Source of the DNA: Chara braunii
Taxonomy: Eukaryota > Streptophyta > Charophyceae > Charales > Characeae
DNA: 28,547 bases
Assembly (NCBI GenBank): GCA_003427395.1
Contig: BFEA01000015.1
Coordinates: 4,991,927 to 5,020,473 of the forward strand
Reading direction: 5' to 3'
Below, one piece after another: positions 18,480 to 28,320 of this stretch (positions are counted from its first letter, which is position 1; every line of letters starts with the position of its first letter). Made by a program: the position numbers and the translations under genes. The notes under the pieces are model-generated. The model saw only the letters and a list, made by a program, of their open reading frames with translations. It made no database searches and was not told where the DNA came from.

Positions 18480-18735
18480 TTTAACTTCAAATAGTTCGTT
18501 AATATTGAAATGAAACCGAACTATCACCAGATGGAAGTGATTCATGAAGACCAACACAAGACAAAGTTTTGAACAAGGCATGACCATTATAAGTTTGTGA
18601 TATTGCCCTTTGGTTTCACTAATGCCCCCACAACCTTCCAACGATCAATGAATGAACTCTTCCATAGTTAGCTATACATGTTGGAGGACCACATGAAACA
18701 TTTACGAATGATATTCTAGGAGTTGGAAAAATAAA
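18480..18735 (+). pseudogene. Chromovirus reverse transcriptase fragment
   Basis: The reading PNYHQMEV...EDQHKTKF, a stop, then TRHDHYKFVILPFGFTNAPTTFQ matches the Ty3/gypsy RT block whose hallmark is (M/L)PFGLTNAPATFQ. It continues MNELFH, a stop, and LYMLEDHMKHLR. The segment that should hold the catalytic Y-x-D-D is deleted between LY and EDHMKHL, so the enzyme could not work. Confidence 0.88.
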
Positions 18736-18844
18736 TTTTTAAATAAAATAAAAAATTCAGAATTTGCTAAATTTGAAGTCTTGAACATCAAATATAATAA
18801 ATAAGAAAAGTTTGAGACGATATAAAATAAAAGTTGTCGCAATA

Positions 18845-19385
18845 AAGAATTTCACGATTCGCAAATCATTATAGGAAGTTTATAAGAAACTTTTGAATTA
18901 TAGCCGCCTAGATCAAAAAGTTGTTTCAGAAAGAAATAATATCGTTGTAAGATAAAGATTATGAGTTCTCATTACAAATGTTCAAATATGCTTTGACTCA
19001 TTCTCGTGTTTTGAAAATAACAAATCCTTCACTCCTATTCGTTGTCCTAATATAATTTAGTAAAAGATTAGACTATTTTCCAGCAAAATGACTGAAACGT
19101 TACAGACCGATTGAATTTATGTTATGTCGCTTACCCTGTGAAAGATTGACTAACTTAACCTAAGAGACAAAATTGTATGTTCTATTGCAAGTGTTAACTA
19201 TATAGAAACAATAATTTTTAGAAAGACACTTCAAAGTCTATTAAGATGAAAAACCTTTGAAGTGTCTCAATACGGATTCTTTAATGAGCTAGCATGATGG
19301 TAAAAAATCAAGACTGATAGCTTAAATTCACGAGTGCGGCTCGTACTATAGCGAAAAGAACCGATGGAGTGGTAAAAATAAAAAA
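18845..19385 (+). pseudogene. Chromovirus RT connection and RNase H remnant
   Basis: The reading NYYRKFIRNFSIIAAPLTKL is the hallmark gypsy segment (NYYRRFI.NFS.IA.PLT.L). It is followed by FSLQMFKYALTHSRVLKITNPS. Farther on come RPIEFM and FLERHFKVY.DEKPLKCLNT, which match the RNase H motif around ...TDHKPLKYL. Stops and frame changes throughout show decay. Confidence 0.85.
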
Positions 19386-19715
19386 AAATGATTGACATAG
19401 TCAAATGCCCTAAAAATGTACAGATGTAGACTTAGCGTAATACAAAAATCATAAAAAATATTTCAAAAAATAATAAATTGTTTAGACCCCGCAATAAATT
19501 GAAAACAAAACGTAAAAAGTAAAAAAAAAATAAAAAAATAGTGAGTGGCCGCGCACCTTTTAACACCGCTATCTTTGGCGATTTTTAATATTTGTTTGGC
19601 TTAGCAAAAAAACTTAAATATTTATAGACATGTACCTCACATCATAGAAAACTCGCAAAATACACTCAACAAACAAAAACTTATTTTTAGGTTCCGAAAT
19701 AATTTTTGACGGGGG

Positions 19716-19773
19716 CCGAACCCTAAACCTAAAACCCGGAATCCAAAACCCAAAACCTAAAACCCAACCCCCT
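19716..19773. repeat. Telomere-like CCCTAAA/AAACCC-rich patch
   Basis: Variants of aaccctaaacctaaaaccc repeat irregularly for about 58 bp. The plant telomere unit is CCCTAAA. Only one exact unit occurs, so this is a degenerate interstitial patch or simple sequence, not a telomere. Confidence 0.5.
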
Positions 19774-21249
19774 TCGGGTTCGGACCCCGAACGAGACCCT
19801 GAACGCCCGTACATACGGATATTGGCCCGGGAACCTCCTTATGTACGAGTTGGTGATCCTGTCCGCAACGATTTATTTTGCAGTTGAAACGATCGTTTTA
19901 ATATTTTTTACAGAAACATCACTACCAAAGGTATGGATCTTTAATATTTTTTATATATTGGCTCACACATAGTAAATCGACAAGAATGAAAGATCAAACA
20001 AATCCGCACGACATTTATTTGTTTTTTTTTTCCCTTTATAACGATCAACGAGCAATTTACAAACCGTTCAATTTCCAAAGTTTTTCAATCATTCTTCTGA
20101 GTGCAAAAAATTGTTAAAGTCAGACAAATACTTTTTTCCGTTCGCCCACACGTTGTAAAGTAACAAAAATAAAAAATGAGACGAATCCGCATAATATTAT
20201 TTTGATAATTAAAAAAAATATATATATATATATATATATTGTTTTTTAAAAATCACAATTTTAGTGTATGGGATTAAAAATTTTTAGATTGTTTCGTTAA
20301 CTATTATGAACGAGAAAAATTATAAAAATTGGTGAACAAAAATTAATGGACTGAACTCATATGTATCTGCTGGTCGTCGGCCCCCCGTAAAACCCGGTCT
20401 GTACTGCAAGGAAAGCCAAATTTTAGACATCGACAGTAGCCATGGTTTAAATTAAAGACAATGAGAGGTAAATGTAATGGCGAGACTAATGCACTCTCTC
20501 TACAATCTGATTTTCTTAGAGCTATTGTTACCTATCTCGATATTAAAAGTGAATTGAATAATAAAATTAGAAATGCATATGATAAAAATCAGATACAACA
20601 ATCGATTATTTAAACTTTAAAGCCACCGATTCACGCCCCCACACTGTTCTGCTATTGCAGTAAACTGCACTTGGACCTGGGTTGTTCGACAGAGGGTCAG
20701 TAGAGCTTTGGGGCGAAGTATTGGTAAACCTAAAAAATAAGAGTAGCCAGCCCACGAGGTGCAATGGATGAGTGGACGCAAGATGTGAAAACACCAACTT
20801 CGGTAAAACAAAGAAACATAAAGTACGGGTTTGGAAAAGACACAAATAAAGAAAAGAAATAAAAAAAGTTAAAAGCAAAAAAAAAACTTGTAAGGTTTGC
20901 CATTTAGCGGGTGGCAAATGATTGTGACAAAATAGGGAACACATAGGGCATTGTTGTAGTACTCTCCACATGCAAAAAAAAACAAAAAATATAGGTAATT
21001 CCTTTTTTTTTTCTTCCACAATATGCCAATTCCAAAACGCGTCTGACGCGCTACCTATTGCTGACCTCATCTCAACAAATGTGAAAATGACAAAACTTGT
21101 GGCAGGTGAATTTTCCCACGTTCCCGTGGAAGATGCATCCCCCATTTTCAAAAAGGTTCCATCACTCGTGAATATGGATCGCACCAGAAGGCGATTTTCG
21201 CGTCCTGCCAGATTTCGGATGATTCGATTGTCAAAAGGCACTCCGGATG

Positions 21250-21286
21250 CAATAGTTTTTTTTTTTTTTTTTTTTTTTGCAATAGG
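21250..21286. repeat. Poly(T) tract flanked by 7-bp direct repeats
   Basis: The sequence gcaatag, then 23 T, then gcaatag. On the minus strand this is an A-tract bounded by ctattgc on both sides. Confidence 0.85.
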
Positions 21287-21401
21287 CATTTCTTGATTGA
21301 GAGTATACACATGTTGGGACTTTCATCGATGTATCCAACCTCGATTGCGGCTTATGATGCATGAATCTGACCGCAATCAAGTCCAAGTCGAGTTAAGATG
21401 T

Positions 21402-21642
21402 CTCAGTGTGAATATGCCATGAACCTGGTCGTGACTCCAGAAGGATACATCAATGTAAGTCCTATACGTATGGGCGTGCTGCAGGTATATCTGTTCAGAG
21501 CGATGTAGTCTGAGTACGCCCTGAGCTGCGTAACCCTGTTCTTTCTCTTTTCCTTCTTGTTTTTTATTTTTTATTTTTAGGAATGGTTGACGTGCCACAT
21601 GAGTGAAAACAAAGTAAAAGTAAAAAACGAGATACAAAATTG
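21402..21642 (+). other. Candidate two-exon mini-frame with canonical intron
   Basis: An ATG frame (MSQCEYAMNLVVTPEGYIN) runs to a GTAAGT donor near 21457. A T-rich tract ending ttatttttAG near 21580 would join in frame to EWLTCHMSENKVK..., stopping at about 21642, for 39 residues. The splice signals are very good, but the protein is short and unrecognised. It may be one piece of a longer lost gene or chance. Confidence 0.2.
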
Positions 21643-21902
21643 AAAAAAAAGAACTACTTATGGCCTGCTTTTCTTTCCATCTGTTGACAACAGGTCCAAC
21701 ATCTTATTTTTCAACGACGCCGGTACCCCGTCACTTTCAGGCGACAAAATCATTTTTTTGGGGAACAAAACAGGTTTGGGTGAACTAGTGGTTTAAAGCA
21801 AATCCTAAATACTTCCCTGAGTACCGAAAAAAATGATCGTTTGTTATTTTTAACTGACAACGGTGAATAATGAATTTTTGCACCTCATGATGAATAAATA
21901 AA

Positions 21903-22350
21903 TGGTCTAATTATTGGAGAATGTCATGACACAGAAAACCATTTTGTCGTTAAGAAGACCTATGATAACATGAAGGAGCAATTCGAATGACAAAGAATGA
22001 AAAAATACGTGCTTACCTATGCGAGAACATGCCTTGTTTGTCAATGCAACAAACTGTCATACGAAAAATCTGTGGGAGAGTTCATACCACTTCCCATTCC
22101 TAAGAGACCAGGTCAATCTATCTTTATTAATTTTATGATTCTCACAAAACGTAAAAATAAAAACAACCAAGTCATAGTGATAGTGGATAGGTTCTTTAAG
22201 TATGCAATGTCTATTTATCTCCCCGCTAAAGTAAAAACAAAGTTATTGATTCAAAAGTTTTAGCTAAGATGAGTTTACGAGTATGGATTCCCTAAACTAA
22301 TTGTGTCTGATAAGGATGTCTAATTTTTAACAACTTATGCAGATGTATAT
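21903..22350 (+). pseudogene. Chromovirus integrase remnant
   Basis: It has an HHCC zinc finger (ECHDTENHF near 21915-21945 and CLVCQ near 22031-22045), then the PLPIPKRPGQSIFINF and VIVIVDRFFKYA blocks, and YGFPKLIVSDKD. In active gypsy integrases INF is MDF, so the first catalytic Asp is Asn here. The second (in VSDKD) remains, and the region with the catalytic Glu is not readable. The frame 21997-22260 is open for 88 codons, flanked by stops. Confidence 0.88.
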
Positions 22351-22930
22351 TAGGCCAGATTAAGTGGATCAAGATAAGAACTTCCCTAAGATAGTCAATA
22401 CATATAACAACAATGTGCACACAGTCACTGAAACAACACAAAATGCCCTGCACGAGGCAAGTCAATAAAAAAAACCTATAAATTTTATGGTGGGATACAA
22501 ATTTCCAATATGCATTACAGACTGACTAAGTTCAATGACGAAGATGTAGTATGGGTTAAGTCTAATGAATTTTTGTTAAGAAAATAAATCTCGCATTAAC
22601 TACTAGATGCTTACTACAAATTATGAAAAGTTATGAAACTGATTGGGGAAATAAACTGATAATCTTATTAGATTGATGCGTCCCCTCATCTCAAGATATG
22701 TCATGTTTTCCATGCGTTTAAGTTGTTACCCTACGTTAAAGGTCAAAAATTCTCTAACAGACTGTCAATATTTTTACCTTTAATGAAAGTTGAACATATT
22801 ATGAAACGTGAAATTTTATTTATGGGTGGAAGGGAAAAACTGTAAAAGCAGTATACGGTAACGTTCAATAATCGACCTGAATTAGAAACCAAATAATTTA
22901 GTAAAAAAAACTTTAACTTATTGCACCTGA
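22350..22930 (+). pseudogene. Integrase C-terminus and chromodomain remnant
   Basis: Readings in order: YNNNVHTVTETTQNALHEA, FNDEDVVWVKSNEFLL (the GDxVWVK block), HLKICHVFHAFKLLPYV (the KIHPVFHVSLLKPY block), and VEHIMKREI...KQYTVTFNNRPELE. The last corresponds to the chromodomain pattern VE.IL.RR...EYLVKWKGYP. Stops interrupt it. The chromodomain places the element among chromoviruses, which use it to target heterochromatin. Confidence 0.75.
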
Positions 22931-22988
22931 TATCATTACGCCTTATAAATTTGAGTGGAAAAAAAATTGTACCAAAATATTAATTTAT

Positions 22989-23132
22989 GTGGTGAAACTC
23001 GAAATTTAGTCGAAAGAAGTCTAATAAACTCAATTCGAAATTCACATGAGTCAAGGGCATGATCATAACTTTTGGTCTAAGGCGAGAAATAGGGGTTAAA
23101 ATTCATATTTTGAGTTCATTAAAAGTCTGTCA
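22989..23132 (+). repeat. 3' LTR-like repeat of the chromovirus
   Basis: Direct-repeat partner of 15612-15755. A purine run (gagtggaaaaaaaa, about 22953-22967) just before it could be the polypurine tract. Homology fades after about 23140. Confidence 0.8.
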
Positions 23133-23283
23133 ATGTTCCTAGGGTAAAAAAGTACGAAGCGCTGACTCGAAGTCAGTGGTTGCATTCAATATTCATACGA
23201 AACAATTGAGTCTTGGAAAATTAAAAGTCAAGCCTTGCATGGGAGAAATGAGCCCAAAGTCAACGTCAAGCCAATAATCCACC
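23133..23283. other. No recognisable feature
   Basis: Possibly the remaining part of the 3' LTR. No homology to the 5' side could be followed here. Confidence 0.4.
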
Positions 23284-23544
23284 ATGACCGTAGATCAAAT
23301 GCATATTAATGATTGTCTGCATAATTCTGTAAAATTATGGTACCATATCGGATATGGTATGCTTATAGGATGCATCCAAGTCGTTAAAACCAATAAAATT
23401 TGGACCACCAATGCAGTGAAAGGAGAGACTGAACAACGAGAGTTAACAATATATATTCATGGTCAGACCACTGAAGAGGATATCCGCTTTGTGTTGACTT
23501 ATGACCAAATGCTGCTTTGTGGGGCTGCTGGTGAGAGTTGTTGA
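23284..23544 (+). CDS. Unidentified 86-codon open frame
   Basis: It starts ccaccATGacc, a favourable context, and stays open for 86 codons in AT-rich DNA. The reading includes WTTNAVKGETEQRELTIY and EEDIRFVLTYDQMLLCGAAG, which looks protein-like but matches no family I know. Beyond its stop, a different frame (23552-23646) also reads plausibly (DDAILEEECVGVVITAMAIE). That suggests either further exons or a frameshifted pseudogene. The purine run gaggaagaa before tgttggag near 23574 resembles the polypurine tract/LTR junction of copia elements, so it could be a transposon fragment. Confidence 0.2.
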   Translation: MTVDQMHINDCLHNSVKLWYHIGYGMLIGCIQVVKTNKIWTTNAVKGETEQRELTIYIHGQTTEEDIRFVLTYDQMLLCGAAGESC

Positions 23545-23649
23545 CGCCAAATGTTATTGGACGACGCCATCCTTGAGGAAGAATGTGTTGGAGTGGTTAT
23601 AACCGCCATGGCTATAGAAGTAGGTGATTGGGTTGCGCGAGGAGAATGA

Positions 23650-24340
23650 GGACAAGGGTTGCGAGATTGATGAGAGGTTCAAAACGAAGCTTACCTGAAT
23701 TCAGATAACGTCGATTTGATTGATATGATGCTAGTCTCCACCGTGTGAGGGAAAATTACGCAATTCTCCACAGCCTATCGTTGATTATGGAAGGAGGATG
23801 GGTGTTGTGCGAAGATCTACACATTGATTATGTTAGTGGACGTTAGACGAGAGGATGCATTGTTGAGGCGGTGATAGGGAGAAACCCAAATAGAAGTGGG
23901 AGTGAAAAGTGAAATACATGTATATTTGCTTATTAATGAAACTATTTTCGTTTTCTTCTTTGTTTGTTTTATTCGTTCTCGCTTTTCCATGTTTTTTCTT
24001 GGTGACACGATTCTTTTGAAATATGCACATAATCGAGATATGACCTTGTAGTCGATTTTTGAGCCTTCATATAGTGGGTTGGGTTCAAACTTGCTTTACA
24101 TTACTAATTGGCTCTTCAACAAGTGTGAGTTCATTACAAAAGAAAAAAAAGAATAGAAAAACAACGTCGATTATCAGTAGAATGACCTGCAATCCAACCA
24201 TGCTTATTGCATCGTCCATGACTATCGACTAGTCCTTATGAGTCCTCCTGTACTATGCTCATAGTTACAGTACAATGAGGGCATTTAGTCGCTCACAGAA
24301 TTACAAAATACGTTCATGATAACATCCATTTTTTTTAGAA
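23650..24340. other. No recognisable feature
   Basis: AT-rich DNA. Short minus-strand frames around 23817-24030 arise from T-rich sequence and are not supported. Confidence 0.4.
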
Positions 24341-24343
24341 ACA

Positions 24344-24345
<2 letters not shown>

Positions 24346-24402
<57 letters not shown>
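24346..24402. repeat. (AT)n microsatellite
   Basis: About 56 bp of perfect AT dinucleotide, ending three bases before the hammerhead-like core. Confidence 0.97.
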
Positions 24403-24405
<3 letters not shown>

Positions 24406-24434
24406 CTGATGAGTCGGTGAAACTCCGACGAAAC
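24406..24434 (+). ncRNA. Hammerhead ribozyme core (helix II intact)
   Basis: It reads CTGATGA (24406-24412), GTCGG, loop tgaaact, CCGAC (24425-24429), GAAA, C. These are the invariant hammerhead nucleotides with a perfect 5-bp helix II. In plants such cores mainly occur in retrozymes, small non-autonomous retroelements that replicate through circular RNA, and in some viroid-like RNAs. I could not fold helices I and III with neighbouring sequence: upstream lies an (AT)n tract, which may have replaced the 5' part including the cleavage site. It is most likely a relic or half ribozyme. Confidence 0.6.
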
Positions 24435-25950
24435 AGTTTGTCACAGTCCCTCATTTGTTGTCCTCTTCTCCGTCTCTGCCTACGGTTTACCGGACAGTTC
24501 TATTTGACGATATATATGTATATACGATATATATGTATTTTGAGATGCATCTCGTTAGCATAGATCCTGCTACCGGAGATATTTGATACGCCCGTTTCTC
24601 ACGAGAGTCTTAAGTAGGCTAGGACTTAGGTAACCTGAATTGCGATAGTCTCATGTAGGCTCTTGAGTACACATGCGAACGACTTGGGTTTGGACAGAGG
24701 AGTGGTTATGATGCAAGATTGAATGTTGAGGTTTGCTTCCCTATTGTGACTTTTTGTATTGGCCTTGGGCATTGCGCCTTACAAATATGTATATATATAT
24801 ATATATTTTTTAAAGATAAATACAATGGATGCACAAACAAGTATACTACCTACCCCGACCATCCCCGGGTCAAATCCCACTTACTTATATCCTTTATTTT
24901 CAAGTCTGACCCTAGATTGCGGAGATCGACGGTCCGGAACGAATAGTGTCGGTAAGTGGGACTTGACTCCCGGGTATAGACTGCATACGTTGATGTCATA
25001 TCTACTCCCCAAATTCGATAGACAAATTACAGTTCAACGAAGATGCTATTACGATGACCGTTGATACCTTTTACGTTGTAAAATGAAAAAAAAAAAATTA
25101 AAAACTAAAAAGAAAAATTATCACCAATAACGTTAAATTCCATCAACGCTCGAATCTGGACACGTCTATGAAGATGTTCAGTTGTTGAAACTCATTACGA
25201 TTTTTTGCACATCTCCACAAAAAATTCAGAATTGAGCGTTCAGGAAACTTTACAGAGTTAGCGGGACTTGGTCTCGCAGTGTAACAACCACATAAGATGA
25301 CGTCATATCAAGTTGTCAAACACAACAGTCCCACACTCTGTGATAAGTGTTGGACCTCACGGTCGTGTCACGTAGGATTAAAGTCTTTCTGTTTGAGTTA
25401 GTGTAGATACCACTTCGACTATGCGTGCCAGCTACATCTCGTACGACTTTCTGCGACAGGACAGGGCTCCGTGAAGTACAACTCACTTCTATCTGAGGGG
25501 CTGTCACAACCCTCAGGTAGGCACATCCCTGTTGAGCTACTGACTCACGTGCGAAGGTTTTTTACTTGCAATCGTAGAGTATGTCTGTCGAGGGTGTTTG
25601 CTCGGTTCTCGTAGCATACGTATACGAACGATTGAATGTCTAAGACTGCTCGTATAGGTGTCGAACATCGGTGTGCTGATCTCACGAACTTACTTATATT
25701 GCATGTCGACTTTAACTGACAAACTTTCGCACATACATTTCTTTAATCTATTTGCACTGGATCCATAGATTACGTAAAAAATCTACTCAATGCACATATA
25801 ACAAATATATTTTAAAGATTAAGACTTAATGACAAAAATGTCTTGATCGTGCCCTCACTCTATTATAAATGTCCTTTCTATGACAATTACAACTCTTGTG
25901 GAAATAAAACAAAGTTTTATCAGATAATATTAAGTATGAGGTATTAACAG
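24435..25950. other. No recognisable gene
   Basis: Contains gatatatatgtatatacgatatatatgtat palindromic AT DNA (24508-24540) and a (TA)n run near 24789-24806. A related pair of phrases occurs at 24607 and 24647 (agtct.a.gtaggct). A palindromic tgacgtca lies near 25299. No homology to known genes was recognised on either strand. Confidence 0.5.
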
Positions 25951-26935
25951 TTAAACATTTCCCACTTTCACAAGTGTGGTGCACCCGAGGTTCTTCAAGC
26001 AGTCATATATAGTTCAAACAACACGAATATATGACAGATTTGCACAAAACATGCAATGACAATTCAAATGTCATGCACTAATGGAGTCAGCCTCCAGTCC
26101 TCTTTATCGATTTGTCTCTCACTTCCCCAAACCATGTCTAGCGGTTTTATATTTCCTGAGACTTTTCAAACCCAGCTCCGTCACTTTGTTTCAAAAGACC
26201 CTTGAGAGTGATTAGGACTATTGAGGCATTCAAACACAAAGAACGGTCTTTACTGGCAACAAGGCTTGTCTTTAGGTGTTGGTATGGAGTCAAAGGGGAA
26301 TAGTTGAATCGGTAAAATCAACCTGTTATCAAAAAATAACAAACAATTGTAGTTCGTGCAGATCCTTTATGCATATTTTTTCTCAATGAAGTATGATAGC
26401 AACCTGCACACACAGATGTTGACAAAAACTTAACATCTTTTGCTCCGCTTTTCACCCATTTGTTTTCCGAGGTCAAATTCTTTGAGCATAATCGTAAGCT
26501 TCAGGAATGGCATTCCAAAGCTCCACTCCTAGTCCTACTTAACAACCCATCTGTGCCATTTGTCTCGTCTCCTTTTTCTTTAAGGAGACTTGCGCCTATA
26601 TACTAAGTTGTTAAAGGTTTCCTCATTTTCTCTCATCCGATTAAGTACACCCTTTGGTGCATACGTGGCTGCAAATGACATGAACCCATATTCAAATGAT
26701 TTTCAGAGTCCGCAAGTGGATTCAGTTTATGGGGCGGTTATTCTTTTCTTGTTCTTTTTCTCACAGCTTTGATAATTATTCCGTTTCTTTTATGACACAT
26801 AGAGTCATTCCCACTGGAGTACGTCCCTTTTTATTTTATCTGGATTCTTTTTAATTTGACATACACAAGTAGTGGATCGATTCATACTGAAATCTCCCAC
26901 TACTGATGAATTCCAAACAATCGTTATTCAAACAA
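25951..26935. other. No recognisable gene
   Basis: AT-rich DNA with short local echoes such as aatgtcatgcact and aatgacatgaaccc. A 60-codon + frame (26590-26769) has no recognisable domain. Confidence 0.4.
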
Positions 26936-27530
26936 GTAGCAAGATGACTCACACTGAAGCATCTAACCACCCTTTCAGTCTCATTCAACCCACATGCAGA
27001 CGAACGATAGATAGTTACGTACACAATGATTCATACAGGTAGCATAATAACTTACATTAGAGTATCAAACTTTTCCATCATATGCATTTTCATTATTCTT
27101 TCAACATTCATCATCCTAGGGTCAATCAAGTATTAGCATGACCCACAATGGAGCCTCTTATTACCGGTTTGACATGCAAGCAAAATAGTAAAATAATTTT
27201 CACGAGTTATTTCACTATTTGTCTACCAAAGGATGGTTAGTACATATATTTTTATGCCACCGAACAACACATGGACAAGTGGTATGAAAACTCTCACTTT
27301 TGTCAACAACCATGTCAAGCGCATGTCACGAAGTCACACAAGTGATGAAATAACTTGCACTAAAGTATCTTACCACCTTTTCAATATCATTTCAAAGGTC
27401 CATACAAGAAGCCAAGTAACTCACCTTGGAGCACTCCGTCACCCTTTTGATGCTTAGCCTTCGTAGTCTTAAGCAAATGATACAGTAACTCACACTAGAG
27501 TACTTTACTAGATTTTAAACCACCAGTACC
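26936..27530 (+). repeat. Degenerate tandem repeat, about six units
   Basis: A motif of the type taactcacactagagtatc, often followed by ttaccacccttt, recurs near 26946, 27049, 27138, 27350, 27417 and 27487. Units are strongly diverged and spacing is irregular (about 67-210 bp). No coding signal. Confidence 0.55.
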
Positions 27531-27950
27531 CTGCCTAACCAAACTTTTTGCTCTTCCTGAATTCATGGAAGACCTGGGCAAGGTCAGTAGAGGTTGGGTA
27601 GAGCCTCGATAGAGCTGCGGAGGTCGTTCGTTTTGAAAACGAGAAGGAACAACCAGTGAATAAAGTATCATCATTTCTCATAATGAGAAAAAAAAATTGA
27701 AAAAAGTAAAAAAAATCAGAAAAAATAAAATAAAATTGAACGTTTGTCCTTTATTCGTGTGGTACTACCAGTGCTGGCTCACACAGAAAATAAAACATGA
27801 GACAAGGAAAAATGAAAAAAAAAACTGCCCTGAAAAAGCTATATACTGCCCCTGAAAACGCCGAGTGTGCAGGACGACAAGTCCTAAAAAAAGCAGGACG
27901 GGCAGTTGCACTGCATCTAGTGTCCGAAGCGGCAATGAATTTTGTGCCAC
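27531..27950. other. A-rich spacer with a possible decayed repeat unit
   Basis: Several A-tracts occur at 27686-27735. The stretch 27745-27782 (ttgtcctttattcgtgtgg...) resembles the sequences found downstream of both U6-like copies. An older, mostly lost unit of the same tandem family may therefore have stood here. Confidence 0.4.
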
Positions 27951-28020
27951 AACTTGGAACAATACAAAGAAGATTAGCATGGCCCTGGGCAAGGATGACA
28001 CACATAAATCGAGATATGAT
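27951..28020 (+). pseudogene. U6 snRNA-derived copy 1
   Basis: From aacttggaacaatac to cacacataaatcgaga it matches positions of about 25-95 of plant U6 snRNA, the catalytic RNA of the spliceosome. It retains gaagattagcatggcc with the AGC triad, and caaggatgacaca. The ACAGAGA box, which pairs with the 5' splice site, is changed to ACAAAGA. The U6 5' stem-loop is not recognisable. An A-rich tract replaces the U-run terminator. It is probably a retroposed or repeat-embedded pseudogene. Confidence 0.88.
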
Positions 28021-28040
28021 AAAAAAAAGAAAAGAAAAAT

Positions 28041-28320
28041 GAAGAAGGTACAATACATAGTTTTTGTATTTTCTTCACGTAGTGGGCAGTAGGTAAAGAT
28101 CACTCGTCTAGAAAACAACAGGGCAACTACAATTTGTCCATATGAGAATGAATTTGTGGCATAACTTGAAACGATGCAAAGAAGATTAACATGGCCTTGG
28201 ACACAGATGACACACAAAAAATAGAGGTATGGTCAAAAAAAAAAAACAAAAAAAAACAGACAACGCGTATTGTTTTGTTCTTTGTGCATGTGGCGGGCAG
28301 TGAGCAAGGTTCCTCATCCC
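28041..28320 (+). repeat. Homologous flanks of the U6-like tandem units
   Basis: The sequence after copy 1 (about 28065-28110, ttttcttcacgtagtgggcagtaggtaa...) matches that after copy 2 (about 28278-28320, gttctttgtgcatgtggcgggcagtgagcaa...). The sequences before the copies also match (ggaatgaattt.tgtg.ca type). The repeat unit is therefore larger than U6 itself, about 200-210 bp. Confidence 0.7.
28163..28234 (+). pseudogene. U6 snRNA-derived copy 2
   Basis: Less well conserved than copy 1: acttgaaacgatgcaaagaag, attaacatggcc (AGC triad now AAC), cagatgacacac, and an end of atggtc followed by poly(A). The atggtc end is closer to genuine U6 than copy 1. It lies about 210 bp after copy 1 with homologous flanks, so the pair arose by tandem duplication. 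Confidence 0.85.

Larger units (their letters stand above)
19386..21900. other. Foreign DNA nested between RNase H and integrase
   Basis: About 2.5 kb with no retroelement coding. It contains AT-rich DNA, a GC-richer patch with telomere-like motifs (19716-19773), a (TA)n run at 20218-20240, and a GC-richer island at 20600-21640. The island has long frames open on both strands (minus 20606-21310, plus 20970-21293), which I could not assign. No clear borders or target duplications were found. Confidence 0.5.
15612..23132 (+). mobile_element. Decayed chromovirus (Ty3/gypsy LTR retrotransposon)
   Basis: Homologous direct repeats at 15612-15755 and 22989-23132 bracket, in the order typical of chromoviruses, a gag-like coiled coil, RT, RNase H, integrase with HHCC zinc finger, and a C-terminal chromodomain-like segment. 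Every coding part carries stops and frameshifts. The RT has lost its catalytic YxDD segment and the first integrase Asp is replaced. About 2.5 kb of unrelated DNA lies between RNase H and integrase, where intact elements have only a short spacer. Ends are diffuse, so the true LTR borders, primer-binding site and target duplication are not resolved. Confidence 0.85.

Noticed and set aside
19716-19773. Telomere or interstitial telomeric array
   Set aside because: Only one exact CCCTAAA unit; the rest are loose AAACCC/AAACCT variants in a short patch.
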